This document shows positions 1 to 12,566 of a DNA stretch of 64,000 nt, one piece after another. The DNA comes from Anas platyrhynchos. Its lineage: Eukaryota; Chordata; Aves; Anseriformes; Anatidae. Numbering within the stretch: the stretch's first letter is position 1; each line of letters starts with the position of its first letter. Under the pieces are notes generated by a model. It saw only the letters and a program-made list of their open reading frames with translations, was not told the origin of the DNA and searched no databases. Where the stretch lies: assembly GCF_047663525.1 (NCBI RefSeq), contig NC_092588.1, positions 139,802,501-139,866,500 of the forward strand, given 5' to 3'. A program made the translations under genes and the position numbers.

Positions 1-840
1 TCTGGACTTTTTTTTTTTTTTTTTAATTGGAAATGAATCTAATTGTATCTTTTATTGGTCTAGAAAAATCATTGCTGGTCTTTGAAGGTCAATATGACTG
101 TTTTCTTCCCTACACACCAGCTCCAGTAATGCAGGTCATGTAAGGCTAAACGGTGATGTCAGTGGTCTGGGCAGGCTGATTGTTTTCTGCCTTGAGTAAT
201 ACCTGTGCATTTTGATTGCCCTCAGTGGATTTGCTCACATTTAACACTCGTCCAGGATCTGGACTGCAGGAAACAATCTGCTGATGAGGTGTGAGCAGGG
301 GTACAATCCAGCTCCCTCAATTTTACTGCCTTGGCAAATTGCACTGCCTGGAGCAAATGGATTATTACAAAACCATCCTACTTAACTACATATATTAATA
401 CATAGACGAGCTAAACAGGGAAACAAATCTATTGAGTAAAAAGGGGTCATCTTTACACAAGACCTTACCATGACCCAGCCTTACTTAAAACAATAAAAGT
501 GATAGATAATATATTATATTAATAAGATTTTCAGACAACTGGAAATAACTGGAATGTCCTGATGATCTGATTTATAAAATTCACCATCTATAAAGTCCAA
601 TAAATGTGTGGACCTACAACTTGTACTTTTTTATCTATTCACTTTTACTATAAGCAGATATTTCAGGCTGAGCATTTCATGATGATTATATATTGCAATT
701 CTCAGGTGGCTGAAGTAGTGGAGCCTTTAGTGTCATGTCGTTTAAAACTGCCAGATTTGCTCTAATGAGCTTCTAATAAAAAGATAAAAAGATAAAAAGT
801 CTATTCCTTAGTTGAATGATACAAGGCCCAGAAGATATGA

Positions 841-977
841 GTTCAGTACCCTAGGTTCCCACACATACCACCTAATAGGTGGTATATACTGAACATATGT
901 TCAGTATGAAGATATGTTCATATCTTCATACTGAACCTAGCAGCTACCCAAAGCTGCAAAAAGCAGCTTTGGGTAGC
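841..977. repeat. Cluster of four consecutive perfect inverted repeats
   Basis: Four perfect palindromes follow each other: arms 865-874/876-885 (10 bp, 1-nt loop), 886-896/897-907 (11 bp, no loop), 899-916/919-936 (18 bp, loop TT) and 943-957/963-977 (15 bp, A5 loop). The second and third share 899-907. An outer 8-bp pair, 851-858 with 933-940, encloses the first three. The nonamer GTTCAGTAT or its complement occurs at 886-894, 899-907 and 928-936, with a one-mismatch copy at 841-849. All of this is read directly from the bases. Serial template switching during replication is the likely origin; that is inference. Confidence 0.9.
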
Positions 978-2354
978 ACTGGTAGGTAACAAATTATATG
1001 TGTACAAATAAAAAATAAAATAATTTTAAAAAAAAATCTTATCTATTCCTCTTCTTCTGATACTAAGGAGCATTAGTCTTTCACAAATTGAACGTAAATG
1101 TACTGTAGATTTGTCCTTATACACACCTTACAGCTCTACTGCCATGCATTTTTCTAGCTGCAGACATTAATGGACACAAACACTTTCAGTCATTTTTGTT
1201 GCCAGTAGCTGTGATTAAACTGGGGATGTAGCAAGCCTTTTTGTGATTGCTATAGATTGTTCATTCCAGGAAATTTGGCTTTTCTCTCAAGGATATTTCA
1301 TGATTGCTGTGACTGAGCACAGGCTATTGCAGACATTGATGATTTTTAGTTATTCTTCCTACCACAGACCTTCATTTATTCCAGCTTCCCCATTCAAAAT
1401 CAAAATGTTATCTGATACAGAAAAGATAACACTCATAATTGCCCTAATAGAAATGCACCTTCCTCTTTTTGTTTAATGGAACAATTTTCAAAATCTTCAG
1501 AGTGAAAATAAAAACAAATTCAGGGCTTATGTTTTTAACCCAGGTACACATCCAGTGAAAGCAACAGATAAGTAAGCAAGTATTATGTCAGTATCTTCAA
1601 ATCATCTCATCAAGTCAAACCACAGGAGACCACTAAACTGTCTGGTATGCCTCCTGTATCTCTGAGGCCAATGTCCAACAAGCTCTTACTCTTCAAGTGA
1701 GCCTAACCACATGGCCCATCCAAAAGCTATAATGCTTACCACTGAACCATATTTTATTTTAAGTACCTCAAGTTAACATGAAATGTTCCTCTTGATAAGA
1801 GGAGCATACAGTGCACTTTGAAAGCTGGTTACACCTCAGGAGGGTGGTGATTGAGACTACCAAGGCAACTCCCTCTGAAAAGGTATGTTCCTCACATGAG
1901 GAATATTGTCATTTAGAGAAACTCCTGGCTTCCCCACAATGGAGAAATTGTGCCTCAGTACTCCCATGTATATCATAAATATACAGGTTTCCAACCATAG
2001 CTGGAAAGAAGAACTCTTGTGATCTTCAGACAATACTGTAGTCTATACTGAATGTCAGAGAGGCTGCAACATCAGAAACATCCACCTATGTTTCACCTCA
2101 TGTTATATTCAGACATGAGGGCAGATGAGACTCAGGGCCAGATCACCACAGCACTCCTCATCCCAGGCATGTGCAAGTTCTGTGCTTCACCTGAAAAAAG
2201 CCTAGCACACAGCACCTTGCTCAGGGAAGCAGTGGGAAGCAGTATGGAAAAACTTTATTATTTTACTAATTATATATAATTAACTACCAAATGTATAGTT
2301 ATTCCAAATTATACATTCACAATAAAGTCAATATCAAATGTCAAGAATGTCAAA

Positions 2355-2383
2355 TATTGTTGACATTCATAATGTCAACAATA
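2355..2383. repeat. Short perfect hairpin
   Basis: Arms 2355-2367 and 2371-2383 are exact reverse complements (13 bp) around a 3-nt loop, inside a stretch that also repeats the word aatgtcaa several times (2340-2380). No function is indicated. Confidence 0.75.
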
Positions 2384-2559
2384 CTAGACCCATACAAAAT
2401 GTTAATGGTCATCAAATTTGTAACACATTTTTATAGCTAATGTCCAGAGTGTGGGTCCCTTCCTTTTGCACTCCATATTGTCTATGTTCTTTTCAAAAAG
2501 ACTCCCCGTTTTCTGGAAAATCTATTCATAATGCCCATGTTACTGCTCAGTCTGGGCAA

Positions 2560-3048
2560 GGTAGTTTTATAGTTCTGACTGGTATAGAGATAATTTTCTT
2601 TGTAGAGGTTTGCATGATGCTGTGTTTTGTATTTTTGATTAAAATAATTCTGATATCACACCAATGTTCTAGTTGTTGCAGAGCAGTGATGACCCAGAGC
2701 AAAGGACTTTTCAGCTCCTCACACTGCCCTGCCAGCAGGGGGTGCACCAGGAGCTGGGAGGGGACCCAGCCAGGATAGCTGCTCCAGACTGACAAAAATT
2801 GTCTCACACCACAAGGGCTCTGCTTTCCTGGAAGTGGATGATACCTGCCTGGAACTAGCGAATGGATTCCTAGTTTTGCTTTGCTTGCACATGCAGCTTC
2901 TGGTTTACCTAGAAAACAAGGCTTTATCTCAACCCGTGAGTTCTCGCACATTTACCTCTCTGATTCTTTTCCCCATCCCACCTGAGGAGAGTGGGTGAGT
3001 GGCTATGTGATGTTGAGCTGCCTGCTGGGTTTAAACCACAACAGGTAG
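2560..3048 (-). mobile_element. Solo LTR of an avian endogenous retrovirus (family A, ERVL-like)
   Basis: The body 2565-3043 aligns along its length with 49620-50194: shared blocks include the region ending tttaaaccacaaca, the word tgctttgctt and the caccaatgtt-ctagttgttgc segment. It lies on the minus strand, since its 5' end (tgttgtggttt when reversed) is at 3043. GGTAG directly flanks both ends (2560-2564 and 3044-3048), fitting the 5-bp target duplications made by ERVL-class elements. No internal retroviral sequence accompanies it, so it is a solo LTR left by recombination. It is clearly more decayed than the 49.6-kb copy. The class assignment is from memory of avian repeats; the pairing and target duplication are seen. 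Confidence 0.8.
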
Positions 3049-3154
3049 CCCTAAGCAAAGTTTTTCATTGTTACTTTCCTGTTATTGTTATCAGTTTGGG
3101 GGTAAATATCCTCTTAGAGGAAAGAGTTCATGATATTCTATTCACATGTAAGGT

Positions 3155-4056
3155 CTAATAAAATGTATTATCTATTAATAACAAGCTAGAGAAGTGAGAA
3201 ACTAAAACCAAACTAAAAACACCTTCACCCCATCCACTCTCTTCTACCTCCACCCCCTGAGTGGTACAGGGGAACGAGGAATAGGGGCTGTGGTCAGTCC
3301 CTGACGCTTTGCTTCTACTTCTTCTTCACGGTCCCTCTCTGCCCCTGCTCCACATGGGGTCCCTCCCACGGGATATCATCCTTCCCAAACTGAGTCTGCG
3401 GGGGCTGCCCATAGGCAGCAGCTCTTCAATAACTGCTCTCACATGGTTCTGTACCACAGGGTCCATCCCCCAGGAGCAAACTGCTCCAGCACGGGGCCCC
3501 CACGGGCGGCAGCTCTCCCCAGACCTCCTGCTCCTGCGTGAGCTCCTCTCCATGGGCTGCAGCTCTGGCCCAGGGCCTGCTCCTGCAGGGGCTCTCCATG
3601 GGTCGCAGCCTCCTCCAGGCCACATCCACCTGCTCCACGTGGGGCTCCTCCACAGTCTGCATAGTGGAGATCTGCTCCATGTGGGACCCATGGGCTGCAG
3701 GGGGACAGCCTGCTCAACCAGTGGCCTCTCCATAGGCTGCAGGGGAACTGCTGCTGTGTGCCTGGAGCACCTCCTGCCCTCCTTCTGCACTGACCTTGGC
3801 ATTTGCAGGGCTGGTTCTCACTCTTTACTCTCCTAGTTGCTGTTGTGCAGCAGGTTTATTTTTCCTTTCCTTCATTTTGTTTTCCCAGAGGCCCTACCAA
3901 CGCTGTTCACTGGCTTGGCTCTGGCTAGCGGTGCATCTCTTTTGGAGTCATCTGGAGCTGGCTCTGATGTGACATGGGGCAGCTGCTGGGCTCTGCTCAC
4001 AGAGGTCACCCCTGCAGCCCCCCACTACCAATACCTTGCCTCATAAACCCCATACA
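3155..4056 (+). mobile_element. LTR of an avian endogenous retrovirus (family B), 5'-truncated, longest copy
   Basis: Matches 21439-22105 from about taataaaat onward (taacaagctagag, ggaataggggctg, tgcctggagcac, the ccttgcc...aaaccc end) and matches 19029-19340 in reverse. The first ~145 bp of the LTR seen in the 21.4-kb copy are missing. A GC-rich central part (3298-3694) full of ctgctcc-type words is retained; it produces open frames on both strands (3309-3836 +, 3326-3802 -) that are artefacts of composition, not genes. No flanking internal retroviral region and no clear target duplication are visible. It lies 107 bp from the unrelated LTR at 2560-3048. Confidence 0.8.
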
Positions 4057-6347
4057 AAGTGTTAGAACAGAGCCCCTGAAAATATAAGCCAAGTTAGCTT
4101 GATGTCAAGCTTCTCTGGGGGACAAGAAAGGATGCTAGACACAGGGGTCACCAGTAGTTGTTCCAAGTAACATCAGAAGTCAGTGTTAAAGACTAAGAGA
4201 ACAGTGATGCAATAGTCCTTTCTTCATTAATTCTCCTATACAATTTATGCAGTTGAGTACCAAGTGAAGATTTCATTTTATTCCAGTTAATTATGTGTGT
4301 ATAAAAGAACAATGGTTGCTTTGTTATCTTGCATAGTTTTTAGTATGACTTCTTTATTTTTTCTGCTTACCTTTATGCTGTTTTCAGAATTCTAAATAAA
4401 CATCAGGACAATGTGAAATAGTGTATGACTCCTAACCTTCACTTTCAGAAGATGATGGAGATTTCATGTCATGGCTGCTATAAAATGATGATTCATTGAA
4501 ATTCAATCATATGTATGTTGTAACACTGATTTTTTTATAGCTTCCTGCAGGCTTCTGCCAGAAGATTTATAGCGTGTGCTATATTATTTTCCAGTCCTTC
4601 AATGTTTTAATGTTGAAAAGTTTCTGACCTTTAAAGAGCCAAATTTGAGGGGTTTATTAACACTTTGTCATTCTAGCTCATCATTGTTCCCATACTCATC
4701 ACTCTTCCCCATCTGCAAGTACCTGAATGAGTGTGAAAATGGTAACCAAGTTCATTTTATTTCCAAATTTCCTTCACATACATATTTAAAACTCTTTCAG
4801 AATGTTGGGGGATTTTCTCTGCACTATGGTGTTCCATTCTTCTCCCTTGTGTGCTCCACTCACTCATAGATCCTGAGGTATATTAGGTTTCCAGAGAAGT
4901 TCAGTAAATGCAGTCACTCACTTCTTGTACAGAAAGCAAAACCAGAGTGTGTGAGTAATGATTTGAAATGTGTACACACATGGCATGGAACCTTGTTTAT
5001 AGCGTCTCCAGATTATGCAGTATTTTTACATTCCAATTTCAATGTGATTTGCCAAGAGGGCAGGTATAACTTTGTATAAAAGTCTGTTACAGCTTAATGC
5101 TTGATGATTTAGGATGAAATTAAGAACTGTGTACATCTCAGAAGAAAAAAAAAATAAAATAAAAGGAAAAAAAAGAAAAAAAAAAGGCAGAATATAAATC
5201 AGTATAACTTTCAAGCTAACAGTCCCTCACCTTTGGTAGCCCCTGGGCAACAATACTGAGTAACAGATATAGACAACAACATATCATGTTCTCTCTGTCA
5301 AAAAGGTCTGTAATAAGGGCAACTTCCTATGGCTGAGTCATGGTGGTGAACCTCATTGAGCAAAATACGTTACATATTACCCATGAGTCACTGATTAAGG
5401 CCACTGCTATAGACACAAATTAAATCTTTCCAATTTTAATCACACTTGTGGCAATTTAAAAACTTCTATTGGATGATCTCTCTTTTTGTACTCTCTTACA
5501 AACTAGGAAGAACTTGAGTACAGCTTGAAGCAAATGATTGCAAGAAATAGTAAAACCTCAATTGGTTCCTATTAGTTTGTGTATCAGTGAACTAAGTTGT
5601 ACCAAGTACTCAGTTTTAATACAGTTTGTAGCAACAAACTTTGTTTTAAAAAGCAATGGAAACCTTTCCATAGCGGTTTATCACCTACAGCCATTCAGAG
5701 CTCACATTTTCTACAGAACTATTTATATAAAGAACTTCAAGCCTGTATTAAAAAAGCAAGGTGAATCTTATTCAAAACCAAAGATTTTGCATGTAATTAA
5801 GGGAAGTTCTCCCCTAGAAGCCTGAATACAAATTCTGAGTGTAGTCTTACTAAGAAGGTCCTATTTCTTCAGTACTGGCGTTGATGTGTGTCAGGTTCTG
5901 GATTTTGATGATGACAGGTCCAGGCCTTATGGGTCCGAGTCTTAATTAAGGGTATACTTGCTCTGGACATTTACTTATAAAACACAAAACTGTGGGGCCA
6001 TTCTCCTTCCATGTGGAGGAAGTGCATGCAAAGATTTTTCTTTTTATTTTTTCCTGGTGACATTTTGGTTCCTAAGCAGAGAGTTCATATTTGTCAAACA
6101 CTAATATTTACTGCTTGAATCAGAGATATATCTAACCGCAAGCATACTACAAAAATGAGATGCTGTCTATGGAGTTTAAAGATTACCAAAAAATTTTTGC
6201 TTGAAGTGAAAAACCTTAATTCTGTCATGCTAATTAAAGTCTAGACTAAGCAATTAGACATAGCCTATACATTCTTCAACTTCATTTTTTTATTCATAAC
6301 TTATGTTGTTTTGAAAACTGTATGAGTTATGAGGGAGTTTATAACCT
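4057..6347. other. Unassigned AT-rich DNA
   Basis: No exon, RNA gene or transposon is recognisable. It holds an A-rich run near 5145-5185. The open frames, such as 4576-4869 + and 5538-5825 +, have no domain features and no resemblance to known proteins. Confidence 0.55.
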
Positions 6348-6560
6348 TTCATAGATTCATAGTATTAAGACCAAGAAGCTGTGTTAATAACCTAGTCTGA
6401 TCTGTTGACCAGCAAGTGAGAAAGTAGCTTACCAAGTGATTATTGTATCTCAAAATTTCAGGATGAGTTAGACCTTACCTTTCAGAAGAACACTGATACT
6501 GATCTGAAGACCTCAGATAACAGTGAAATTATGAAATTGTTTAGTAAATGTCTTCAAATA
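6348..6560 (-). mobile_element. Ancient CR1 LINE 3'-end fragment
   Basis: On the + strand it begins tcatagattcatag and continues with aagaccaag, ctagtctgatct and, further on, ttcagaagaacactgatactgatctgaagacctca-like text. I know this arrangement from old CR1 3' ends shared across amniotes, read in reverse. The divergence is much greater than in the CR1 copies elsewhere in the window. Only the 3' untranslated tip remains. The assignment rests on remembered family sequence, so it is moderately sure. Confidence 0.6.
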
Positions 6561-6630
6561 TTAATAAACCTAAGTACTGTGTGTTGGCAGTTTTTTGTTG
6601 TTTTGTTGTGGTTATTTTTCTGGTTTTTAT

Positions 6631-6693
6631 TTGTTTGGTTGGTTGGTTGGTTGGTTTGGTCTTTTAGTTTTTGTTTTGTTTTGTTTTGTTTTG
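6631..6693. repeat. Compound (TTGG)n-(TTTTG)n microsatellite
   Basis: About five ttgg units (6635-6658) are followed after a short interruption by four ttttg units ending at 6693. Confidence 0.9.
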
Positions 6694-6788
6694 CATCTGT
6701 TCATGTTTAAATAACAAGAGAATGATTCCTGCACATCTTGCATGCTAAGTAAAAAACATTTTTGTACTGCACACATACTACTTGTCAA

Positions 6789-6935
6789 GAAAAAAAAAAT
6801 AAATAAAAAAGTGGAAAACAAAAAGATTCTGAAAATATTAATATAATAAAATAAAAATAAAGATAAAAATAAGATATAAATAAAATAAAAATAAAAAATA
6901 TTAACAAAAGAGAAAAAATAAAAAAAAAAAAAAGA
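6789..6935. repeat. A/T low-complexity tract
   Basis: Nearly pure A and T with irregular aaata and aaaaat units. The long minus-strand open frame 6627-7052 that crosses it is a product of this composition. Confidence 0.85.
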
Positions 6936-9900
6936 GAGAAATTTCTCATCAAATTTTTGGCAAGTGACTACCAAGAAATCAAACCCTTCCTCCCTCCCCC
7001 ACCCCCTTTCCCACCCTAAAAAAAGGATAGACTTAGGAGACAGAGTAGACAATAGTGATGGGCATTATTACCCTAAACTAGGCCAAATTTACCAGACAGA
7101 ACAGCAGTTTAATGCCCAGCAAAGTCTCACTTACTGTAGATATCTGTTCCATCACTGGAAAATCATTAATTAGTGCAGGAAGAAAAATATAATTTTTGAT
7201 TAACAGAAAGCCATGTGTAGCTTTGGAATGGCAATCTTGATATTGCTGCATATGTAACAGAGAAACATCCCTCTTTATTATTAGAAAGATCAGATGGTAG
7301 CTGACTGTTTCTCCTGTTGCTCATGTCTGGCAATTTTTTTAAAGTATGCAATACTATTAGAACTCAAACCAGCTTTTATCATTACAAATTGTCAATGTCT
7401 TGCTTTGTGTACTCTTTACAGCTGCTTTCCTCAGGCTGTTTCACTTGATAAATAGACCCATCAAAAGCAAACATACATGCATGAAAACGCATATTACTCT
7501 GCAAGTTTCACTCTTATTTGCAGCCTTTGCACAAGAGAAGGGCAATCTTTGGCCATTTCATTTTTGGTTTTGTATATTTTTAATTTTTCCATTTCTTTTA
7601 TTAGTTAAGTATATGATACAAGTACCGTTTTCTAATTAAACTTCTCTGGTCTGTCTGATGATATTTGTTTTACTTAATCAGCATTCTGATTGTTTTAGAA
7701 CTGCTATGCTATAACACCGCTCATGCTAACTTACACTTGATTGTTTTCAAAAAGAATTGATTATTTGCACACTGAGATGTAATAAAGTTAGAAAAAAAAA
7801 AAAAAAAGATTGAATGCTGTGTAAGCAGCTATACTGCAGTCAGTTATAAATTGGTAATCACATGGGTATATCTATCTCTCTCTATATATATGTATATATA
7901 TATATTAATATTCAACAGGTTCCCATTGCCCCAGAAATCTCTAAAGGTTTTATGTAGTTCTGAATGTGTGCAGTGGGGATGAAGGGAAAGCTCCCATACT
8001 TCCTGCCAGGGCAGAGCTCCCCATCTCCAAGCACTGCTGTGTGAGTGGTTTTGCAGCAGCCTTGTGGGTACCTTATTGTGGCAGTAATTTTTTTTGGTTT
8101 GGTCGACCTTCTGGAAGCACTAACTACAATATCCTGACAGAACTGGTCTCAGGTAGCTTAAGGTCACTAAGAAGTCATTCAACAGCAATAAAATTAATGT
8201 GCTATGGAGCCACTCTGGTTGACACTCTGTGAGAAAACAAAGCTAAAGTTAGGAAAATGCCTCCACTTTTGTCCACTTGTCCTTAGCATCTCACACGGCC
8301 AGAAGGGCAATGCGGGAGGGTAGTGGGCCACACAAGATGGAGAGAGCCCAGCACTATACTACCACTAAAAAACTCTGTCAAAAAGGCACCCTGGGTTCAC
8401 ATAGCCCTACATGATGCATTGCTCAAGTAGCATGACCTCAGAGACCCACAGTTTAGGATCCACCAGTGATTCCTTTTCAAACACTTGTGGAAAAAAAAAA
8501 AAATGTGACTTGCTAGAAGTACAGCCTTTACTCCAGTGTAAATATGGTGGTTTCTCTCTTGCTTTTCTTTTCCTTCTCATTCATTATCATTTCACATCAC
8601 CTCACTGCATTAATTCTCAACAGCTTCTCTTCTTTATGTTATAAAAGCTTGTAAGGCAAAGTCTCAGATCATAAGTCATCTGTGTTGAATTGTTTCTGTC
8701 ATCCATTAGCCTTTAAATAATTCATGCCTTTCTGTATTTAGCTAAATCCTTTCTCCATCACATACAGCATTGCTTTTGTCTGTTTTGTCTGAGTTTGAGT
8801 AATATAATGCAGAACATTTAAAATAATTTATATTGATTTTTTTCTTCAGCAATATATTCTTTTTTGCTTCAACAGGCAGCAGCAGTTTTCCTTTTCCTAT
8901 TAAAGCATAACTTGCCATTGGCACTGTTATGAGAGACTGAGGAAAATGTTTTTTTGTTCTTGTTCTTTTTTAATTCTTACTCTCAACAGTTATATTAAAA
9001 CTCAGCAGATAGATGTCAGTTCAATGCCTACATGTTTCCAAATAAGTAGAGTAAAAGAGGAGAAAAGACATATTTATCAGCTTCTTTTGCACAAAGCAAA
9101 GAGGGAGTTGCCTTTTTTTAGAAAAGAGAACAGAGAATTGTCTGGAAGGTTGCCCTTTACTTATGTCAGAACTGATAACATGATTAATATGGTGTTTTCC
9201 ACCCTAAAGAGTCATGCATAGCTGATTAATATAGTCAGATGACAAGAAAACATATATTTAGTGGCCAGCACAGATCCAGGAGATTTCCATGTAACTACTT
9301 GATTTCCTACCTGCTTCCTCCTCTGTGATCCTGTGCAAATCACGACACCACTCATTCTTAAGGGGAGGGTTTAGGACAAATGTTGTCCTTGCCAGGCTGT
9401 GACAACAGCCCCTAGGAATGCCCTAGGAATGGGCATTCACCAGTGCCTGTGAAGTGTCCTAACTCGCCCACAGTACCTTACCTGCCTGTACACCTGGGCC
9501 CAACAACTTGAGCCAGGCAGAGTGGGAGCAGGGCTTAAACTCCCCATTCGGGAAGTAGAGGAGAGGAGCATGTCTGAAACACTGTATTTTGGCAGTGTTC
9601 CCAGTGCAGCCCTAGGGCAGACACCTAATGGTAAAGGAAAGAGATCTAAATGCTGTCTTCTACCCTTGGGTATTTAAACTACCCTTTGAGTATTTTTTCT
9701 TCAGCACATAATTTTGCTAAATATTCTTTCTGCCTGTTCTCTTTATCTAGCAAAAACTTTGTCAATGCATTCCAATTGATATCTAAATAAAAAATAAAAA
9801 ATCTTCTTCTGCCTGAAAATGAGCCATTAAGAGGCAGTAAATTTTTGATATCTTTAGGCAAAATTCTCTTTGAGAGCTGGAATTTTTAAAGATGGCCTAA

Positions 9901-12566
9901 AAAGCAAAGAGATCTGTTTTGTATTCTTTGATGCTTATTCATCATGTATAAAGGGTCTCCAATATATTTTTTTTCAAAGTAATTTTATGCATTGTCTCCT
10001 TTTCAAATTAGAAATACTAGGTCCTCACTTTGTTCTCTAGCCTGCAGAAAACCTTGGCATCTTTGGAGAAAATCTGAACAGAAGTTTTGGTTCTACTGTT
10101 TGCTGCCTAACTGGCTCACATCAGGGTACACTGATGCATGAGCACTCCTTCATTATTTAGTGGTATCAATTATGATTACTTTCAGACAGAATTTGGATAA
10201 GGTCCTAGGCCTGCTACATGGTCAAAAGACATTCATTTTCTTTTTAAAAGATATAGAGGGAATGCTGGACTCCCAGTTAAGCCTTGCTGGCTGCATGAAG
10301 CTTGGAGTTGAGCTAAGAAGCTGCATGTAAAAGTCACTGTTGTCAACTTGACCAAAATACTGAAATGTTCAGAAAAGGGGTTATTTTTGTTTTGTGTCCT
10401 GTGTACTGTAATCAAGCCTAACTAATGATTAACCACTGTTTTCTTGTGGTTAGTGGAAGTCTCTCTCTCCCCTGCTGATTTCATAACATGTGCCCCTAGG
10501 TGACAATCACCATGCTGGCAAAAATGCTCATGCAATTTTCTCTTGAAAATATATTTCACAGACTGGACCTGTTATATGATCCCAGTGTGTTCTTAGTAAA
10601 TAAGAATATTCAAATACACAATTTAGCATGAAATAGATCTAGACGCCTTGGCAGGCACTGCCATTTTCTTACCATCATAATATCTTCTATTGGCAACATA
10701 GGAGTTTCAACTTTATAAACAGTGTGTAGCTTAGGAAGACAAGTATCTCTACACCAGCACTTCTTAACAGCACTGAACATCACTAAAATTGTCAGCTACC
10801 TGTATTCTCCAGCACATTTGAATTTCATCTGCTCACAATGAATTTGAAGCGGATGAATAGGTAAGTTAACTGTTTGACAGTGAGGGAGATGAAATGATCC
10901 TTCCCCAGATTTCTATAGAAAATCTAGCACAGCTCTCAGCAGTAAGCTCACTAAGTGTAAGCTGTCCTGGAGGTCATCTGCTTCAGATAGATAAGGCATT
11001 ATTCCTTCCAGTGCAATAGGTGTAATCATATAAAAGGTCTTACTACAAATTTAATACTTTTGTTTGCTTTTTCAAACTATTAAAAATTGAAATTGAGTTG
11101 TTTACAGTATTGCAAAAACATGAAGGTCTCTTAAATAAATTTTCCTTGCCTGTAAGCAAAGAGTTAGGGCATGTGCCCACTAAGTTACCTCTTCAGCTGA
11201 CCATGCACAAAAAAAGATCATTTGTGAGTGGATGACCAGATGCATGCCTAAAAGGAAAAGCTAGATTCAAAGGGAAGGCTTTACCTCACATAACTTCTTC
11301 CTGTCTGAAAGTGCAGGAGCACCTCTTTCTACTAGCTATCTAGGGCCACAAAATGACAAGGGAAGGTAAACTGGCAATTCCAGGGAAAAGTTTCCTTATC
11401 TATCTTAGAATAAGCTGAAACAAACTCTGTAGGCAGCTCTCTCTCACCACTGACTCTAGAGGGGCCTGAAATTAGGTTTCTACCCATCTTTTCCCAGTGG
11501 GATGAAGTGTACCCAGCTTATCCAGATAATATTACTGTCCTTAGGACATTCAATTTTGAGGGAAAAAATATTAAATATAAATATATAACTAAAATATTTG
11601 TTAAATGTGTATCAGCACTTTCTGTGGGTTGTAACTTCAATATGTACTTTATTTGAAAGAATCAGTAAACCGGGGAGACAGATTTTTCATGAGCAACATC
11701 TAAGAATGCAATAATTTGCGAGGGTAAAATATTTCTTGAGATAATCTTTTGCTCCCAAGTTACCCCTTTGGGATGGGGAGGAGGATATAGAAGGGACAAA
11801 GCACAGAAGTAAGCAGAAAAGGGTTGCTTCTGAAAGTGCCAGTCCCTGATAGGTCTCAGAAGCAACCCTTTGTGCTGGGAGGCTGGACTTTCAGTCCAGG
11901 GCATGCATGAGAGGTGCAATAGAGGGCCAAAATACTTCCAAATAGATTTGATTATTTCATTGTCTAGCATGTTTGGTCCTTGTGGCAATATCGTGATCTG
12001 AATCTCCAGGAGTTTTCTAAGGTAGCTGCCTCCACAGAGCAGGTTGGCAGATCACACCACTCTTCCTCTTTACAGTAGTAGGCTGCTCCATGTACACAGC
12101 TGCCTAAATGTGCCACTTAAAACAGAATATGCAAAGAAAATCCTATTCCAAGAAGAGCAGACCCAAAACAATGAAGAGTTTAGAAGACTCAGGATTGGAT
12201 GTATCCTGAAGTATCCCAATAGATTCATCATAAATGAAAAACTAAAAAAAAAATAAAAATGTTCAAACAACCCACCCACTGGTTTTTATTGTTGTTTGTT
12301 GTTTTTGTTGTTGTTGTTTTATGATGAGCAAGAGAAGCAATGTACAATTGTTCCTAAAACATCACAAGATGTTTGTTCTTCATGGTGAGATACAAATTTC
12401 TGGGTTTGTTATGAGGTTTCATGACTGTGAGGGGTACATGCTATGCATGATATGGTGAATCACAGGTTTCTGCTCAAGCACTGGAGATTACAGAGACTGC
12501 AGCACATTTATCCTATCAATTTTTATGTGATTTGAATTGCTTCAGTTTTACTATTGAAATATTATT
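6936..12566. other. Unassigned AT-rich DNA
   Basis: Over 5 kb without a recognisable gene or well-preserved repeat. It holds a C-rich block (6992-7016), an A-run (7792-7807), a short (TA)n stretch (7880-7906), and a local repetition of ccctaggaatg around 9410-9430. Open frames such as 7966-8232 + and 11662-11988 - show no family features. Confidence 0.55.

Larger units (their letters stand above)
1..2559. other. Unassigned AT-rich intergenic or intronic DNA
   Basis: I recognise no gene, exon or named repeat here apart from the inverted-repeat cluster at 841-977 and a small hairpin at 2355-2383. The open frames (for example 1243-1476 and 2052-2279 on +) are short, AT-rich and resemble no family. 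A T-run sits at 8-24. Confidence 0.6.

Noticed and set aside
3309..3836. 175-codon + frame and 158-codon - frame
   Set aside because: Both lie wholly inside the family B LTR; the openness comes from GC-rich, stop-poor LTR text also found at 19.1 and 21.8 kb.
6627..7052. 141-codon - frame
   Set aside because: Runs through TTGG/TTTTG and A/T low-complexity tracts; phenylalanine/tyrosine-rich nonsense.
9310..9360. Possible MIR core (ctgtgatcctgtgcaaatcac)
   Set aside because: Too short and too diverged to support by eye.
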